The notes under the pieces were generated by a model. It was not told where the DNA came from. It saw nothing but the letters and a program-made list of their open reading frames with translations, and did not search any database. Positions 25,100-36,728 of a DNA stretch of 39,236 bases are shown piece after piece. Origin of the DNA: Helochares maculicollis. Its lineage: Eukaryota > Arthropoda > Insecta > Coleoptera > Hydrophilidae. Position 1 is the first letter of the stretch; the number at the start of each line of letters is the position of its first letter. The stretch covers positions 1 to 39,236 of the forward strand of contig JAWQRO010000426.1 of the NCBI GenBank assembly GCA_033557835.1, read 5' to 3'. The position numbers and the translations under genes were made by a program.

Positions 25100-26080
25100 G
25101 TATTACTAGACGAAGTATAGTAAAGGGAAGGTATTGGGATCATGAAAAAATTCGACTCCGAGATTTTGACGAATCTCCACGTTTTGAGTGCCCCTGCATC
25201 CATTTTGAGCATTTTCGGCATGTTGTCTGTGTGTGTGTATGTAAACACGATAGCAGTCAGACCGTTTTGAGGTGGAGCGGTGAAATTTGGTATACAGCTA
25301 TTATCGCAAAAACTTAAATCTGTATCAACTTTTGAGAAATGTAGGACCACCGGAAGTACTCGTTTACCTACACAGTTTTGAAATTTTTTCAAGTAGATAA
25401 GTCTTTAAAATTAAGCTATCCGATTGAAATTTCGTGCACATCTTAATTATCACAAAAAAAACTCGCAGATACATATTTTTAACATGATCGGAGCACCGGA
25501 AGTGCTATTTTTATAATTTCAAAAATTCCAATTTTAGTAGACTTTCGAATAAAATATTTTACAAAAACATTATGAAAATACCTAACATGGAAAGTATAGC
25601 AATAACTAATAGTTCCGTGTAAATTTGAAAACTGGAAGTGGGACTTTACTGTCATAAAGTTCATTTTTTAGTTATGAATTTATATTCTAAAATTGGACCC
25701 TTACTTTAGTTATGAATTCATATTTTAAAATTCAAGCTTTCGCAAAAGGTATGTACAAGCGCTCCCTATTGCAGACTTGTTAAGAGTATAGTTTTAAACA
25801 CAAAGTATTCTACATTACATAAAGAAATATTAAAAATATTCCAGTGATATATATGTACTGAAAAAGAATTGAATGTTTCTTATGATTATGATTAATGTGT
25901 TAAATATAGACATTGACGTTAGTGTTAATTATGAATTTTAAAACTTTTACTTTTAGTTTTGAAGCACAGGTAAGTGTTTGTAGTTTTATTATTATTAATT
26001 GCAGGTACTGTTAAGTCGTACATATATTTATACGGGAATATTGAGTGGAGGCACACCAGATTTTTTAGTATAATTTAACA
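25100..26080 (+). repeat. Dispersed repeat, copy 1
   Basis: This block matches 29135-29850 in the same orientation, in colinear segments. Shared landmarks include a 'gtatagtaaaggg..gatcatga' start, a GT-rich core near 25225, 'aacatgatcggagcaccg' near 25480, 'ttaaaattcaagctttcgcaaaagg' near 25727, 'attgcagacttgttaagagtata', and a 'tatatttatacgggaat' end near 26030. It is longer than copy 2, which lacks roughly 130 bp in the middle. No coding capacity was recognised. It is probably a mobile-element-derived family. Confidence 0.7.
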
Positions 26081-26720
26081 GTAACATCACTTTGAAAGAA
26101 ACAACATATCCTTTTTTTCATACAGTTGCCAACTGCATATGATTTTTGGATGAGTACAGATTTTGGTTGTATTGAAAGAAAGTTTCATCCAATTACGGAA
26201 TCCCCTTCTCTTTTTGGAAGCCACAATTTATCTTCTAAACGTGCCATTCTGGGATGGGCGCTAGGGTCATAACGTATTTCGAAGCCATATACCCTTGCTA
26301 GAAGGCCTATTGGATGAGGAAATTGTTGCTATATTGCAAGATTGGCCATTTATCTACTAACCCACACCTTTCATTTTTCTCAAAGTTTAAAGTTCATAAA
26401 GAAATTCAGCTAAATGGACGCAGTAGCAGTACTGGAGCACAGACATGCTGTTCTTTTATGAACAATTGATTATAATATCAAGTCAAGAATTTTTATAAAT
26501 TCTTATGTTCAGTTGGAGTTTTATTAATGTTATCGGACTTCATTCTTTATAAGAAGCATGTTTTTCTATATTTAATTATTTATGCTTTGAATACGTCTTA
26601 TAATTAGTATTTTTTACAAATATTGTATATTCTTTGCTAGTTGTTGGTGTTCATTAGTGAGAAAGAGGATATATCATTCATCAGCTGTATGGGGAACTCG
26701 GACATATCAAAAATCAACCT
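26081..26720. other. Intergenic DNA, nothing recognised
   Basis: No conserved open frame, repeat end or RNA structure was recognised. Base composition is slightly less AT-rich near 26200-26330 than in the surroundings. Confidence 0.4.
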
Positions 26721-26724
26721 CAGA

Positions 26725-27110
26725 ACCAAAACACTCTTCTTGAGCGGTCGGTGAATATTTCTTGGCATTTATTCTAAAAAGCCTCTTTAGTCTGATTGCC
26801 CAAAAGGAACAAAGAGGAATCACTAACCTTTGAGCTGAGTCAATTTTATTAACTGGTCGGTGCAAATTTCTGAGTTTTGTGCTAAGAATTGTGTTTAAAG
26901 TCTAATTGTCCGAAAAGGAGAAAAAGGAATTAGTATCCTTAGTGCTCAACTACTCTTCTTAACTGATGGGTGAATATTTGTTGCATTCATGCTTAGAAGT
27001 ATGTTTAAAGTCTGATTGCCCAAAAGGAAGGAACAAGTTTTGTCACTCATAAGATGAACTAGACGCTTGGTTATCTCAAGCATTCTTTTTGAGTGATTGG
27101 CATTCAATCT
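26725..27110. repeat. Degenerate tandem repeat, period about 110 bp
   Basis: Three to four imperfect units each contain a 'ctcttcttgagcggtcggtgaata'-like start, a 'cattnattctaaaaag' middle and a 'gtctgattgcccaaaagga' block. The 'cggtcggtg' motif recurs near 26745, 26855 and 26965, with a diverged 'gagtgattgg' near 27095. The block 'gtctgattgcccaaaagg' near 26795 and 27010 is almost unchanged. Confidence 0.75.
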
Positions 27111-27200
27111 ACGTTTTCATTTAATATTTTTAAGTGACGATTCAACAATTTCTTAGTTAAATCAAACAATACATATTTACATTTTTTCCTTACTTAGATT

Positions 27201-27392
27201 TTAAAGAGTGTTAATCACATTCAGAATCAAAGATGGACATTTTTTCACATATATTCCATATTCAAGATATACTTCAGTAATTCCACCTTCCCTCGCTGAA
27301 TCATTCATAAATGTTTTAATAAAATTTGGCCAGTTTTTTGGAGTATCATAATTAAAAGCGTGCCAATTGAAAATTTTTGAAGCTCTAAACAA
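27201..27392 (-). other. Unrecognised open frame
   Basis: A 63-codon minus-strand frame whose translation looks protein-like (YDTPKNWPNFIKTFMNDSAR, then GGITEVYLEYGIYVKKCPS). No family was recognised, and no splice or promoter context supports a gene. It may be a fragment of a mobile element or host exon. Confidence 0.2.
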
Positions 27393-28408
27393 TCCTTTAA
27401 AAATGAGTACTTATGATAATACCTGAACAATGAAAATGGAATGAACATTGAAGCTAGATTTAGTAGGTCCTAGTATAGCGACTGACATGTAGGAATTTGC
27501 TAACCCAATATTTAGTAGTATAGAACCATTTCCTTTAAGACTAATAATGAATTTTTCTGCTAGTATAAGCTTTCAATAGTTTTAGTAAAATTTTACTGGA
27601 CTCCAATTTAAAATAGACTTGGTCATAAAATATAGTCATAATCCAATATCGATTTATAAATAAGACACAAGATATTCATATCACATTCCCACTATGCATA
27701 ACAAACAGCTTATGTACCATTTACACTATTTTCAGTTTAAAGATTACATTGTAAGTTTATTATACTGTTTAAAGGATGGATTCTTTCCAAAACTAAACTT
27801 AAGAAAATATTTCGTACTTTATAACAAGTGGAGGAGCGGCTGTATCAGCATGTTGTCAATATGCAAAAATTTTGATAGCTCTTATTTTTATTCAAGAGGT
27901 AGTGCTGCCATGTGCGTCTATTTTAACGTAGACAGTCTTTATTTACAGATCTAGTAAACATAAAAAATATGATTTTGCTTATAAGTGTTGTTTACATACA
28001 TATCTGCATACAGAGAAGGCGTGCCGAGACAACGCAAGAACACTTGACGATTCATCATGTCGAGGTAAAATTTGTTCATGTTCATAAATCCTTCTTTATA
28101 CTTCATACAATGTACAGAAAAGTAAAAATCGCTAACAACTTTTTTCTCAACCCAATAATGCATGTCACAAAAGACCAATGTGACCAATTATGCCTCGAAA
28201 TAATAGCATTAGATAGCACAGTAAGAATATTCGGGAATAGCAGTGAAAGGAATAATGTATAATTGTTTATTAAATTATATCGTTATATCATAATCAACAT
28301 TACGAAAATAAATAAAAATAAAAGGTATAAAGAACATGCCGATGTGTATTTTACATATTTATTTTAAAAACTAAATAATAGGACTATACACGTTTACTTC
28401 GTTCTACA
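27393..28408. other. Intergenic DNA between the repeats and paralogue 2
   Basis: Overlapping open frames on both strands at 27694-28262 have no recognised domain. TTTATT at 28358-28363 (AATAAA on the minus strand) is the likely polyadenylation signal of the gene ending at 28409, 46 nt beyond its stop. Confidence 0.45.
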
Positions 28409-28929
28409 TTAGTCCCTAGGAGCAGGGTTTTCAGGATGATTGTAGTTCAAATAAAGCAGCCCGGATCCTTTAGCGACTACAATTGAACCGACCAAAGCGG
28501 AGATCCCAAGGATTAAATGGGCGTTGTATTTACGTTGATTGGCATCGTACTGAGTTTGCCAACTACCCGAAGGAGAAGGCAAGTCGTTATAAGTAGCGAC
28601 TTTAGTGTTTTGTGGATATAAACTGCTGTAGTTTCTCTTTGGAACTGTCAAGTAAAGAAAAATATCCTTTAGGTTAAGGCCTATTATGTAACACATTTTA
28701 ATCACCAATTTGATGGATTAGGCATGCAACTAAAGGATATGCGGAGACAATGCGGCCGGTTCATGGTAAATTGGAATCTGTTAAAACCTTATAGGACAAA
28801 TTCATGGGTAGGAATGTGGTTAAGATTAAAAAGGTAGGAATAAATAGTAAATATGGGTGTCAAACTATAAATTGTTAAGTTACCTGCAGTCTTTGTAACC
28901 AAATTCTTCAATATTTTTGTCGTCTGCAT
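28409..28929 (-). CDS. Small mitochondrial membrane protein, prag01 (Deltamet_res) family, paralogue 2
   Basis: A complete two-exon gene. Exon 1 is 28929-28884 (ATG at 28929-28927) and encodes MQTTKILKNLVTKTA, a basic, hydroxylated leader without acidic residues, as expected of a mitochondrial targeting peptide. The donor is CTGCAG|GTAACT. Exon 2 is 28644-28409 with acceptor TTTACTTGACAG. Joined in phase 1 they give 93 residues: leader, VPKRNYSSLY, the family signature (DLPSPSGSWQTQYDANQRKYN), one membrane span (AHLILGISALVGSIVVAKG) and a PAPRD tail. The family is known mainly from insects and named for association with pyrethroid resistance. Small size, leader and single span resemble subunits of respiratory complexes such as COX7B, but that is inference. 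It is a same-strand paralogue of the gene at 22649. Confidence 0.85.
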
Positions 28930-29134
28930 TTTTGCAATATGATAGGATTAGGTCAACCCTTGAGCTTCGAAATATATATTACGCAAAGGTGGAAAATGGA
29001 ATGCAAATGGACAAACACTACCAACGTAAGCGAAACAAATGACGGCTTGAGTTGGCGGGCTATTTGAACAATTTACATTTCATTGGCTTGTGCAAACTGA
29101 ACATCGAAGTCAAAGGATATATTGATTTTTTTAC

Positions 29135-29850
29135 ATTTCCGTACTTGCAAAGTATAATAAAGGAAAAATATTGCGATCATGATTAAATTCAACCACGAGA
29201 GGTTTTGTGGGCCACTGAATTGATTTTACCCATTTTTGGAAGCCGTCTGTTGGTAAATGTATACACGTTTGTGGTTAGGCCATTTGTTTTAGACAGTTTC
29301 AGATAATGAAATTTAGCATATGGCTTTTATAGCAAATTTAATGTATTGACATGTAGGACCTCTTAATGGTTTTCAAATAAATTACGCCATCAAAATATGA
29401 AATTGATTTTAGTACACATCTTAAATGCCGCTTCAATTGATATATGCAAAATTTTAACATGATAGGAGCACCGTAAATTTGAAAACCGTAAGTGGGACAT
29501 TACCGACATAAATTTCATTTTTAGTTATAAATTCACATTTTAAAATTCAAGGCTTCACAAAGGGTTTTTACAAGCGTTCCATATTGCAGACAAGTTAAGA
29601 GTATATATGTGTGTGTGTACTGTAAAAGAATTGAATATTCCTTATGAATATATTAATGGGTTGAATATAGACATTGAAGCTAATGTTAATAATAAATATT
29701 TAAACGTTTGCTTTTATTTTTGAAGTACATGTAAGTGTTTGTAGTTTTGTTGTTATTATTAATCGCAGGTACATTTATGTAGTATATATATATTTATACG
29801 GAAATGTTGAATGGTGACACTCCAAATTATTATAAATAATTTGAACACGT
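29135..29850 (+). repeat. Dispersed repeat, copy 2
   Basis: The shorter copy of the repeat at 25100-26080, colinear and in the same orientation, ending with the same 'tatatttatacggaaa' block near 29800. It includes a short GT run at about 29610. It lies about 200 bp upstream of the start codon of the minus-strand gene at 28929. Confidence 0.7.
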
Positions 29851-29984
29851 TTAATTTCTTCACACAATTTTATTGTGTTTCAAAAATGCACACAAAAGAG
29901 TTTAAACATGGTTGGGAGGTGAAAATGTTGAAAACTTTGTAAGAAAGAGCTGTTGGCACCGGTTCTGAAAAGCCTGGTAATCGA

Positions 29985-31510
29985 TGGCCTTCTAGAAACA
30001 CGAAATGAAGCGAGGTATTACACTCAGGGCTACATTGTTGACATAGTAATAATGATTGTTTGAAGACATTCCACGACGGTTCAAGAGGTGATGAGATCAG
30101 CCATGACCATTGTAGAGGGATGGTGTAGAATAAAGAGGCAATAAGTGAATCTGTCCAAAACAGTAAAATGCTAACCCATGCACATAGAGTTTGGGCGTCA
30201 TGAAAAATACAAAACTACAATGGAAAAAATACCGGGAGAATATAGTGAGGAAAGCCAGTATTGTCCTGTGGACATGTAGGAGAACAGTGAAGAACTGAAG
30301 GATGGACCTGGAGAAATTTCTATGGGTATATTATATTCTGGTAATTCCAGTAAAAAGGTATGGGAAGTTGGTATTGTAGGCCAGGACAGAGTAGAGGGTC
30401 ACCTGAATTCTAAAAAGCCTGCTTGCATTCGGGTGCTCTTAAGATCATGCCCATATTGGTAATGAGTCCTCTTCTGCTGCTGAGTGTGGTGGTGGAGGGA
30501 GAAGCGATTAAAGGAGTTACAAAGGCTCATAACGAGAAGTAACAGGTAGGCAGACAAGACATGCGATATGCTGGTATCCTGAGAAAAATTAATAACAAAT
30601 GCAGTATGGGCTTGGTAAGATGTAACAGAACCCAAGTATTACTTCAGTAATACCTTTTAAATATTACCATTTGATAAGGAAATATGGGTAAGAGGTATAC
30701 TACCAATCTCCAATGTAGGCATGTTGTCATATAAAGATGGTTCCAAATCAGCAAATGGCTGTGAAGCAGGGATTTACTCTATTACACTGAACGCCTTATG
30801 AATACATTACCCACTGGAGAAAAATGCTATGGTGATGCAGGCTGAAATTATAAGTACTTTAGTAAGCACATGTGAAAATGTCCTTTTTGTGAACAAGACA
30901 ATCTACATCTGCACTAACAATCAGGCAGCCTTTAAGGCAAGAAGTTAATTTCAAGATTGATAAAAAATGTAAAAAACTGCTCAATGATCTGGACGTGCAC
31001 AACAATCTAATACTATTATAGGTACCAGGTCATAAGAGCATTGAAAGTAATGAAACATTGGACAAACTAGCCAAGAAATACTCAATTCAAAAATATATCA
31101 AACTGGAACTAGCCCAGGGAGTTCAAAAAGCCGGGGTTAAAATTCTTATTGGTGAACAGTTCCGAAAGAAATCAATTGAAAGTAATGACGCAAACAAAGA
31201 AATTCCTGAGCAAACCATCCGACGACACAAGTAACCAATTGCTTACAATGAAGAGGAGGCTCAAAATTGTAATGGCAATCCTTACAAGAAACATTATTTT
31301 AGGGAAACATCTCCACACAATGGGTCAAACGAGTCCACAATGTAAAAAATACGGAGAAAAGGAGAAAATTCTGGTGTACAACTGCCTTGTCTTGGTTGCA
31401 GCAAGACAATGACTCAATGAGCTGACACAAGATGGAGTTAAAGAGTTTCCTATAAAGGGCTCAATCGTATTTCTAGAGGGAACAGGACTACCAGCAATAG
31501 CCTAGCTATA
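29985..31510 (+). pseudogene. LINE relic: reverse transcriptase end plus RNase H
   Basis: Plus-strand remains of a non-LTR retrotransposon. Near 30090-30160 is a 'MTIVEGWCRIKRQ..VNLSKT' block typical of the RT region after the catalytic motif. Near 30190-30260 is 'LGVMKNTKLQWKKYRE', matching the 'LGVILDPKLNWK' block that follows. Near 30728 is an RNase H opening (YKDGSKSANGCEAGIYS), then 'MVMQAEIISTL', 'TIYICTNNQAA' and, near 31021, 'VPGHKSIESNETLDKLAKK', carrying the RNase H His and Asp positions. Near 31310-31370 is a Cys-containing tail (MGQTSPQCKKYGEKE) like the zinc-knuckle end of such elements. Stops and frameshifts are numerous, so the element is dead. The domain order suits RNase H-bearing clades such as I/Jockey-like elements. 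Confidence 0.75.
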
Positions 31511-32306
31511 GGAGGTTACGGTAAAAAAAAACAGACCTAATTGCCAATAAAGTGTTCTTGCCTGGAATTATTTACATTACATGTATTTTTACACTTACAT
31601 GTATTTATGGCAAAGAGAGAAAGGTGACTTTAATCTACGATATATTATTTTTGGTTACTTTATTGTACTTTGCAATTAACATAGAAATTAGGCTTTTATC
31701 ACAAATACTGTTACAAAAACTAATTTGCCAAGTAGCTTGACAAATAGATATCAAAAAGTAGAATAATTTAGTTAAAACTAAAAAAAAAACACTTTATGAA
31801 GGGATTGTTTGTCATTTGTACAGTAACCAATAAAAAAATTCCGTGCTCTTATAGTAGCTTATACAAATTTTTATTATCCTATCTAAAAAATTCTAGGTAG
31901 TTGTTTAAAAATCACATTTATAAATTATAATTTATTAATTTTACTGCTTACATTGTTTAATCAAGGATCTACAATTTACAGTCTTTTAGCACTACTTGTT
32001 TCAACAATAGTAGCCATTTAGGGAAAATATGTTGTGCTTTAACATGTATAACAATTATTAGTTAGCAGTTTGATGATATAACGGTACCTTTACCATTAGG
32101 AATTAGTAATAATTAAAATCTAAAAATTTCGACAGACAAAGAACGAAATGCAAAACAATTATTACTTAAACATTTAAAATAAAAACTTAAAAAAGTGAAA
32201 AAGTTAACATTACATAAATAATAATATATGATATAAAAAGTGATGTAAAATACAGAATATTAAAATCTTATGCCAATTTTTAAAAAAGAAACACATACAA
32301 TATACC
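31511..32306. other. AT-rich DNA beyond the 3' end of Rassf
   Basis: About 0.8 kb with no recognised gene. It should include the 3' UTR of Rassf. TTTATT occurrences at about 31870 and 31931 are possible minus-strand polyadenylation signals, roughly 400 nt beyond the stop. Confidence 0.4.
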
Positions 32307-35300
32307 TTAATTTAATTTTATCCTAACTTTAAGATCTTCCATTCTTTGTTTAATCCTTCGTTTCATTTCTTGATATCTGAAATACAATGAAAATAAATTG
32401 TAAGTAGTTAAATTCCTGGCCTCAAAAGAATTTGCTACATACTTTTCTCTTACTCTTCCAACTTCACGTTCTTCTTGTCCATAATATTGATTTAAAATAG
32501 CTCTACATTCAGCAAGCGATAGATTTAAAAACTGTGCTACTTCACAGCTAACTTCTTTAGTTGAATGGCTGTCCATTAGGAATAAGCGAACTATGTCTTC
32601 ATGGGGTCCTAGCAGTACCCTAGTAAGTAAAGGATACTCATCGTCCCGTAATTTTCGTTGTTCTGAAATAAATGAAGTTAAAAAAAATATTTCCTTGCTC
32701 AACAACAGAATTACCTCCATTATCTCGCACAACAAACAAAGCAAAATTCTTAGAATCACTATCGACTTTATACTTCTCCAACATAAGATTAATTACTTCT
32801 TGTGTATTGACTAGAGATGTTACCCATACACTCATTTGGCTTCCATGTGGTGGAGTAAAGAAGCTTGTTTCTCTATCATAGAAATGCCCGTTTATCGAGC
32901 ACCTGCGCTTGATTTTTGTTCGTGACAATCTTTTGCCAGGTCGGCGTTTTATTGCTGTTGATCCCGTCTTTTTACGTAGAACCACTTCATCGCTAGTGTC
33001 AGCATTTGAACATTCAGAGCTGGACATGGAAACTTGATCGAATTCTGGAGATTGTGGATGTCTAACTCTTTCCAAACAATCCGGTCCAGACATCGATCTA
33101 TTCAAGTGATTACTTACTTCTATCCAACTATCGTCTTTACTATGTGATTTCATAGACGAAGTTTCTTTCCCACTTTCATTACCATTGCTCGAGTCTACTA
33201 CACCATTTGAGATATTTTTATTCGATATGCTACAATTTAAAGCAAAACCACAATCACTAACACATTTTTCAAAAATATGTGATAACTTAAAATCTTAATG
33301 TCTATTTAGTTTGAATTTAATTAAAACTTAAGTTGTGAAGCATAGACAATTTCAACATAAGAAAATACTTACGGTGATTCTAAACTGTCTTGCTTCATAG
33401 AACCATTACTAGATATTGTAGAACTAGTGCTATCTATACTGCTCTGAGAAGGCAAGGGAACAGGCATTGTTTGATATAGCTTGTCTGAATCATCAACCTT
33501 CCTCTCAACTTGCAAAAGCTCATCTAACTCGTCCCACTCCATATTCTTAATATCTAATTTTGGCGGCAAAGTTAAACTTTTAGGCAGAATATCATTATTT
33601 GGCGAAGTGGGGCTGTTAATAATCGAATCGGAAACATCAGCGCTGGTATTGTCACCACTTGATGTAGTTGCATCTTCAACTGTACCAATTATGCCTTCAA
33701 GCGAATCTGTCGAAATATCATTGCTGCTACTATCTCTAGAAATATCCTGTACTTCCTCATCTGAGTCATAGTCACTGCTCATTCGATATGAATTTCGTTT
33801 TCGTACAGTTACGACAGTCCGTTGATCATCATTTTCTTTTAAATGAATTACACCCTGTACTCCCCAGTGTATTCTTAAAGAACCTTCCAATATCAGTCTT
33901 CCATTTACTTCCCTGCTTTTAATTTCGGCACTTTTTCCATCATAAAACTGATTGTACAACTGAAACATTGTCCATATTAAGAATTTGTTACAACATATTA
34001 ATTTAATACCGTACCTTTAATTTTGATTCTAAATGAGACCTAGGCAATTGTGGCCCATTACTGCTTTTTGGCGACTCTTTTTGTTGGCCAAAACTTTTGT
34101 GGGATTCTACCCTTGTTCCATGTCCAAACAATTGGGGTCCAAATAAGGCCCCATAACAAGGCACATGACAGTAAGGAACACCCTTATGCTCGGCATGTTG
34201 ACCTGGATTCAACCTTTTACCACATTCTTCACACCGTAAACATTCTGGATGCCAATCATAACCTAGAGACTGCTTTCGTTCAGCTGTGAACAAATTGTTT
34301 AATGATAAGTCAAAAAAAGACTTTGTTTCATGAAATTAACCATGTTTTTAATTACCCAGACTGAATAGCTTATGTAACCAATTATAAAACTGTTGCATGT
34401 TAAAACAATTTTGCAGGTTTTTAAACTCATTCTCTATTGTTACTTATATAAAATTATGATAAAATAGCCACATTATAATGTGGTATTTTTTTATACTTAT
34501 CAATCATACTGAGAATTTGACTTTATTATCATTATTATGCAACCACAAAATAAAATTTTAATATATGTATATTTGATTGTATATGTTACAACTTCTAAGT
34601 GATAGCAATCAGAAACATGTTGAGTTAATTATCGAATTAATTCATTTTTAAGTTTTCAATAATCTGCTGCGCTACCATCTAGCCTTTGTGTCACTGTTAA
34701 TGCCACTAAAAAGTTGCTATTATACATATATTTAATCATAAAAGAAATTTAATACACAACTTTAGCATATCAATGTAATTTATTTATATTTCAGTGATTA
34801 TGTGAACATAACTTATTATTGTAAAATAAGAATCACCTGACATATAGTTTTAAAGGAAAGAGTGGAACTTATGTTGTTTGATTCCTAAGCTAAATTACTT
34901 TAAATTTTTAATCCCATGCTTAAGATATTGTTAAAAAGTTATGAACATTATCCTAAGGTTTTATGTTTGATTCTTGTGTAATTTTTTTGCATTTATTTTC
35001 AAATTTTACTCTTTGAAGACAGTTGTTTTAAATTATGAAATTTAAATTAACACAGAAAAATATTAAAAAGTCAGGAACAAAGCTCTGGGCCTCAAAAAAC
35101 CTATTTTTACTTGGTGTTCAAGAGTTATTAGCATATAAATTCATCGCGCAAAATCTTCAGAGAAGATGTGAAATGCTATTCAACTGTTTTGAATCATCAG
35201 CTTATCATTTTCAGAGAACAAGGTTAATACGGTCAGATCGAAGTTATTTTAATCATGATTCCTGAGTAAATTTAAACTGAGCATTTTGTTTGCAACTTTC

Positions 35301-36532
35301 GAGTTTTGTTTTTAAATTCCAAGTCCAAATCTGTAGGGCAGAGAGTGATAAACACAGCTCTGACTTTTTTTAAACCTTATTCGAGTTAGCAGTGAATATA
35401 GAGTTCAAATTTTGCAAAGAAGGTTAAATAGTGAAGATGGTTTTTATGTGTATTTGCACTCGTTATAGTTAATTGACTTTAAATTGTGAACTGTATTTCT
35501 AGATTCTTCAGTAAGCTAATTTGAAATTTTAGGATTGAAATCTACAGAAAAAAAGTGAAGAGAAGAGGATACAAACTATGACTTTATTTACTTGGGAATG
35601 TTGAGTTGATTGTTTTTGAATTCCAAAACAAAATTCTCTGAGGAGAAGAAACTGAAGGAGAAAGTTTCAAATATTTAATACCTTTTATACCTAAGTTTAT
35701 GAATCCAGAGTTTAGATAGAAAAGTTAATAGTAAAATCCCAAGCTTCGAGTTTATTTTTGTTAAGACTCTTGAGATAGTTTATTTGAAATTTTGCAGGAT
35801 TAAGTAGAAAAGTAGCAAGCAAGTTTTGATATTCACTTTTATTCTGGATTTCCCTAAATATTTTAAGCAAATACTTAGCCCTAAACAGATAAGCAGCGCC
35901 ATCAGTTTATTTATATAGTCTCATATATTTATGAAAAAATGTAAGAAAAACAAATATTGATAGCTCCAACTCGACTTATGGTGTTTTAGTGAATTAAATA
36001 AACGAATATAATCAAAAATTTCCAAAGATCAGCGATGAGGTATTCAAATAAAGTTAAAATATTTATGAAATAAATCCCAGTAATTAAATATAATTTGGTG
36101 GTAGCGATGCATTAACAAAAGATGCTATTTAAACACCTTCAAAAATAGAAATTGTCTCTCGTCCAATAAAGGTACAAAACTTATGAAAGAAACAAGATTC
36201 TAATTATAATTTCTTGCACATGTACCTTATCTTAAATGTTAAGTGTATGCATTGCAAGCAAATATTAACATTTATATCATTATGCTTGGCACAAACCTTG
36301 AATGCAATACACGTAGGTGTGTAAAAGAATGGCCTCCGAAGTGCAACGTGCAAATGTTGGTAAAATTGCACAGAAATATTGCAAATTGGCCAAAGGAAGT
36401 ATTTAATACGATATTTAACAAAGTAAATAAAACTGGTCGTGTTTGACATTAGAAAGAAAAATGTAACCTTTGACAATAATGTTTTCTCTTACCGAAATAT
36501 ACAGGTTTTCCACATTTATGGCACTTCCACAT
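32307..36532 (-). CDS. Rassf: RASSF protein (LIM + Ras-association + SARAH), six coding exons
   Basis: A scaffold of the Ras-association family; in flies it binds Hippo kinase through the SARAH domain and antagonises Hippo activation. Minus-strand exons: 36532-36493 (ATG), 34283-34015, 33959-33373, 33229-32715, 32662-32443, 32376-32307 (TAA). All junctions are GT..AG and the phases close to 1701 nt, 566 residues. Residues 4-56 form a LIM zinc finger (C4, C7, H25, C28, C31, C34, C52, C56). Residues about 104-300 are Ser/Asp-rich and probably disordered. The Ras-association domain spans about 412-500 (SFFTPPHGSQMSVWV to LLGPHEDIVRLFLMD), followed by the SARAH coiled coil at about 511-566 (FLNLSLAECRAILNQYYGQE). 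The N-terminal LIM is the arrangement known for fly RASSF. The fly protein is longer (about 800 residues), the difference presumably lying in the disordered part. Confidence 0.95.
34284..36492 (-). other. Rassf: Rassf first intron (2.2 kb)
   Basis: Donor GTAAGAG at 36492 and acceptor TTGTTCACAG at 34284. The interval 34980-35830 has a patchwork of recurring motifs such as 'gaaattttgcaggatt', 'gagttttgtttttaaattcc' and 'gagaagaaac', suggesting an old, degenerate repeat. A 76-codon plus-strand open frame at 35035-35265 lies in it without recognisable similarity. Confidence 0.7.
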
Positions 36533-36728
36533 ATTCACAGTGTGCAGCCTTGCTCAACACAATTAAACATAAATTGATAAACTAAAAACGAAATGTTTGT
36601 ACACATTTTATCACAAAAGTACAAGAGACTCCATTGTTAATCAGATGATTTCATCGACAGTGCTGCTCAAACTTTTTTAGAAGTCATTGACTCAGTAGCA
36701 TTGGTTGACTAACACTCAGGTTTGTTAT

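Noticed and set aside
25220..25245. GT dinucleotide run as an independent microsatellite
   Set aside because: It lies inside the dispersed repeat and is part of that family's variable core.
32593..32881. Plus-strand open frames opposite Rassf exons 4 and 5
   Set aside because: Mirror frames of the Rassf coding sequence.
33109..33117. Strong donor-like sequence (GTAAGTAAT on the minus strand) inside Rassf exon 4
   Set aside because: Its phase (0) does not fit the next exon (which needs phase 1), and its use would delete the Ras-association domain. Read-through gives a continuous, family-like protein.
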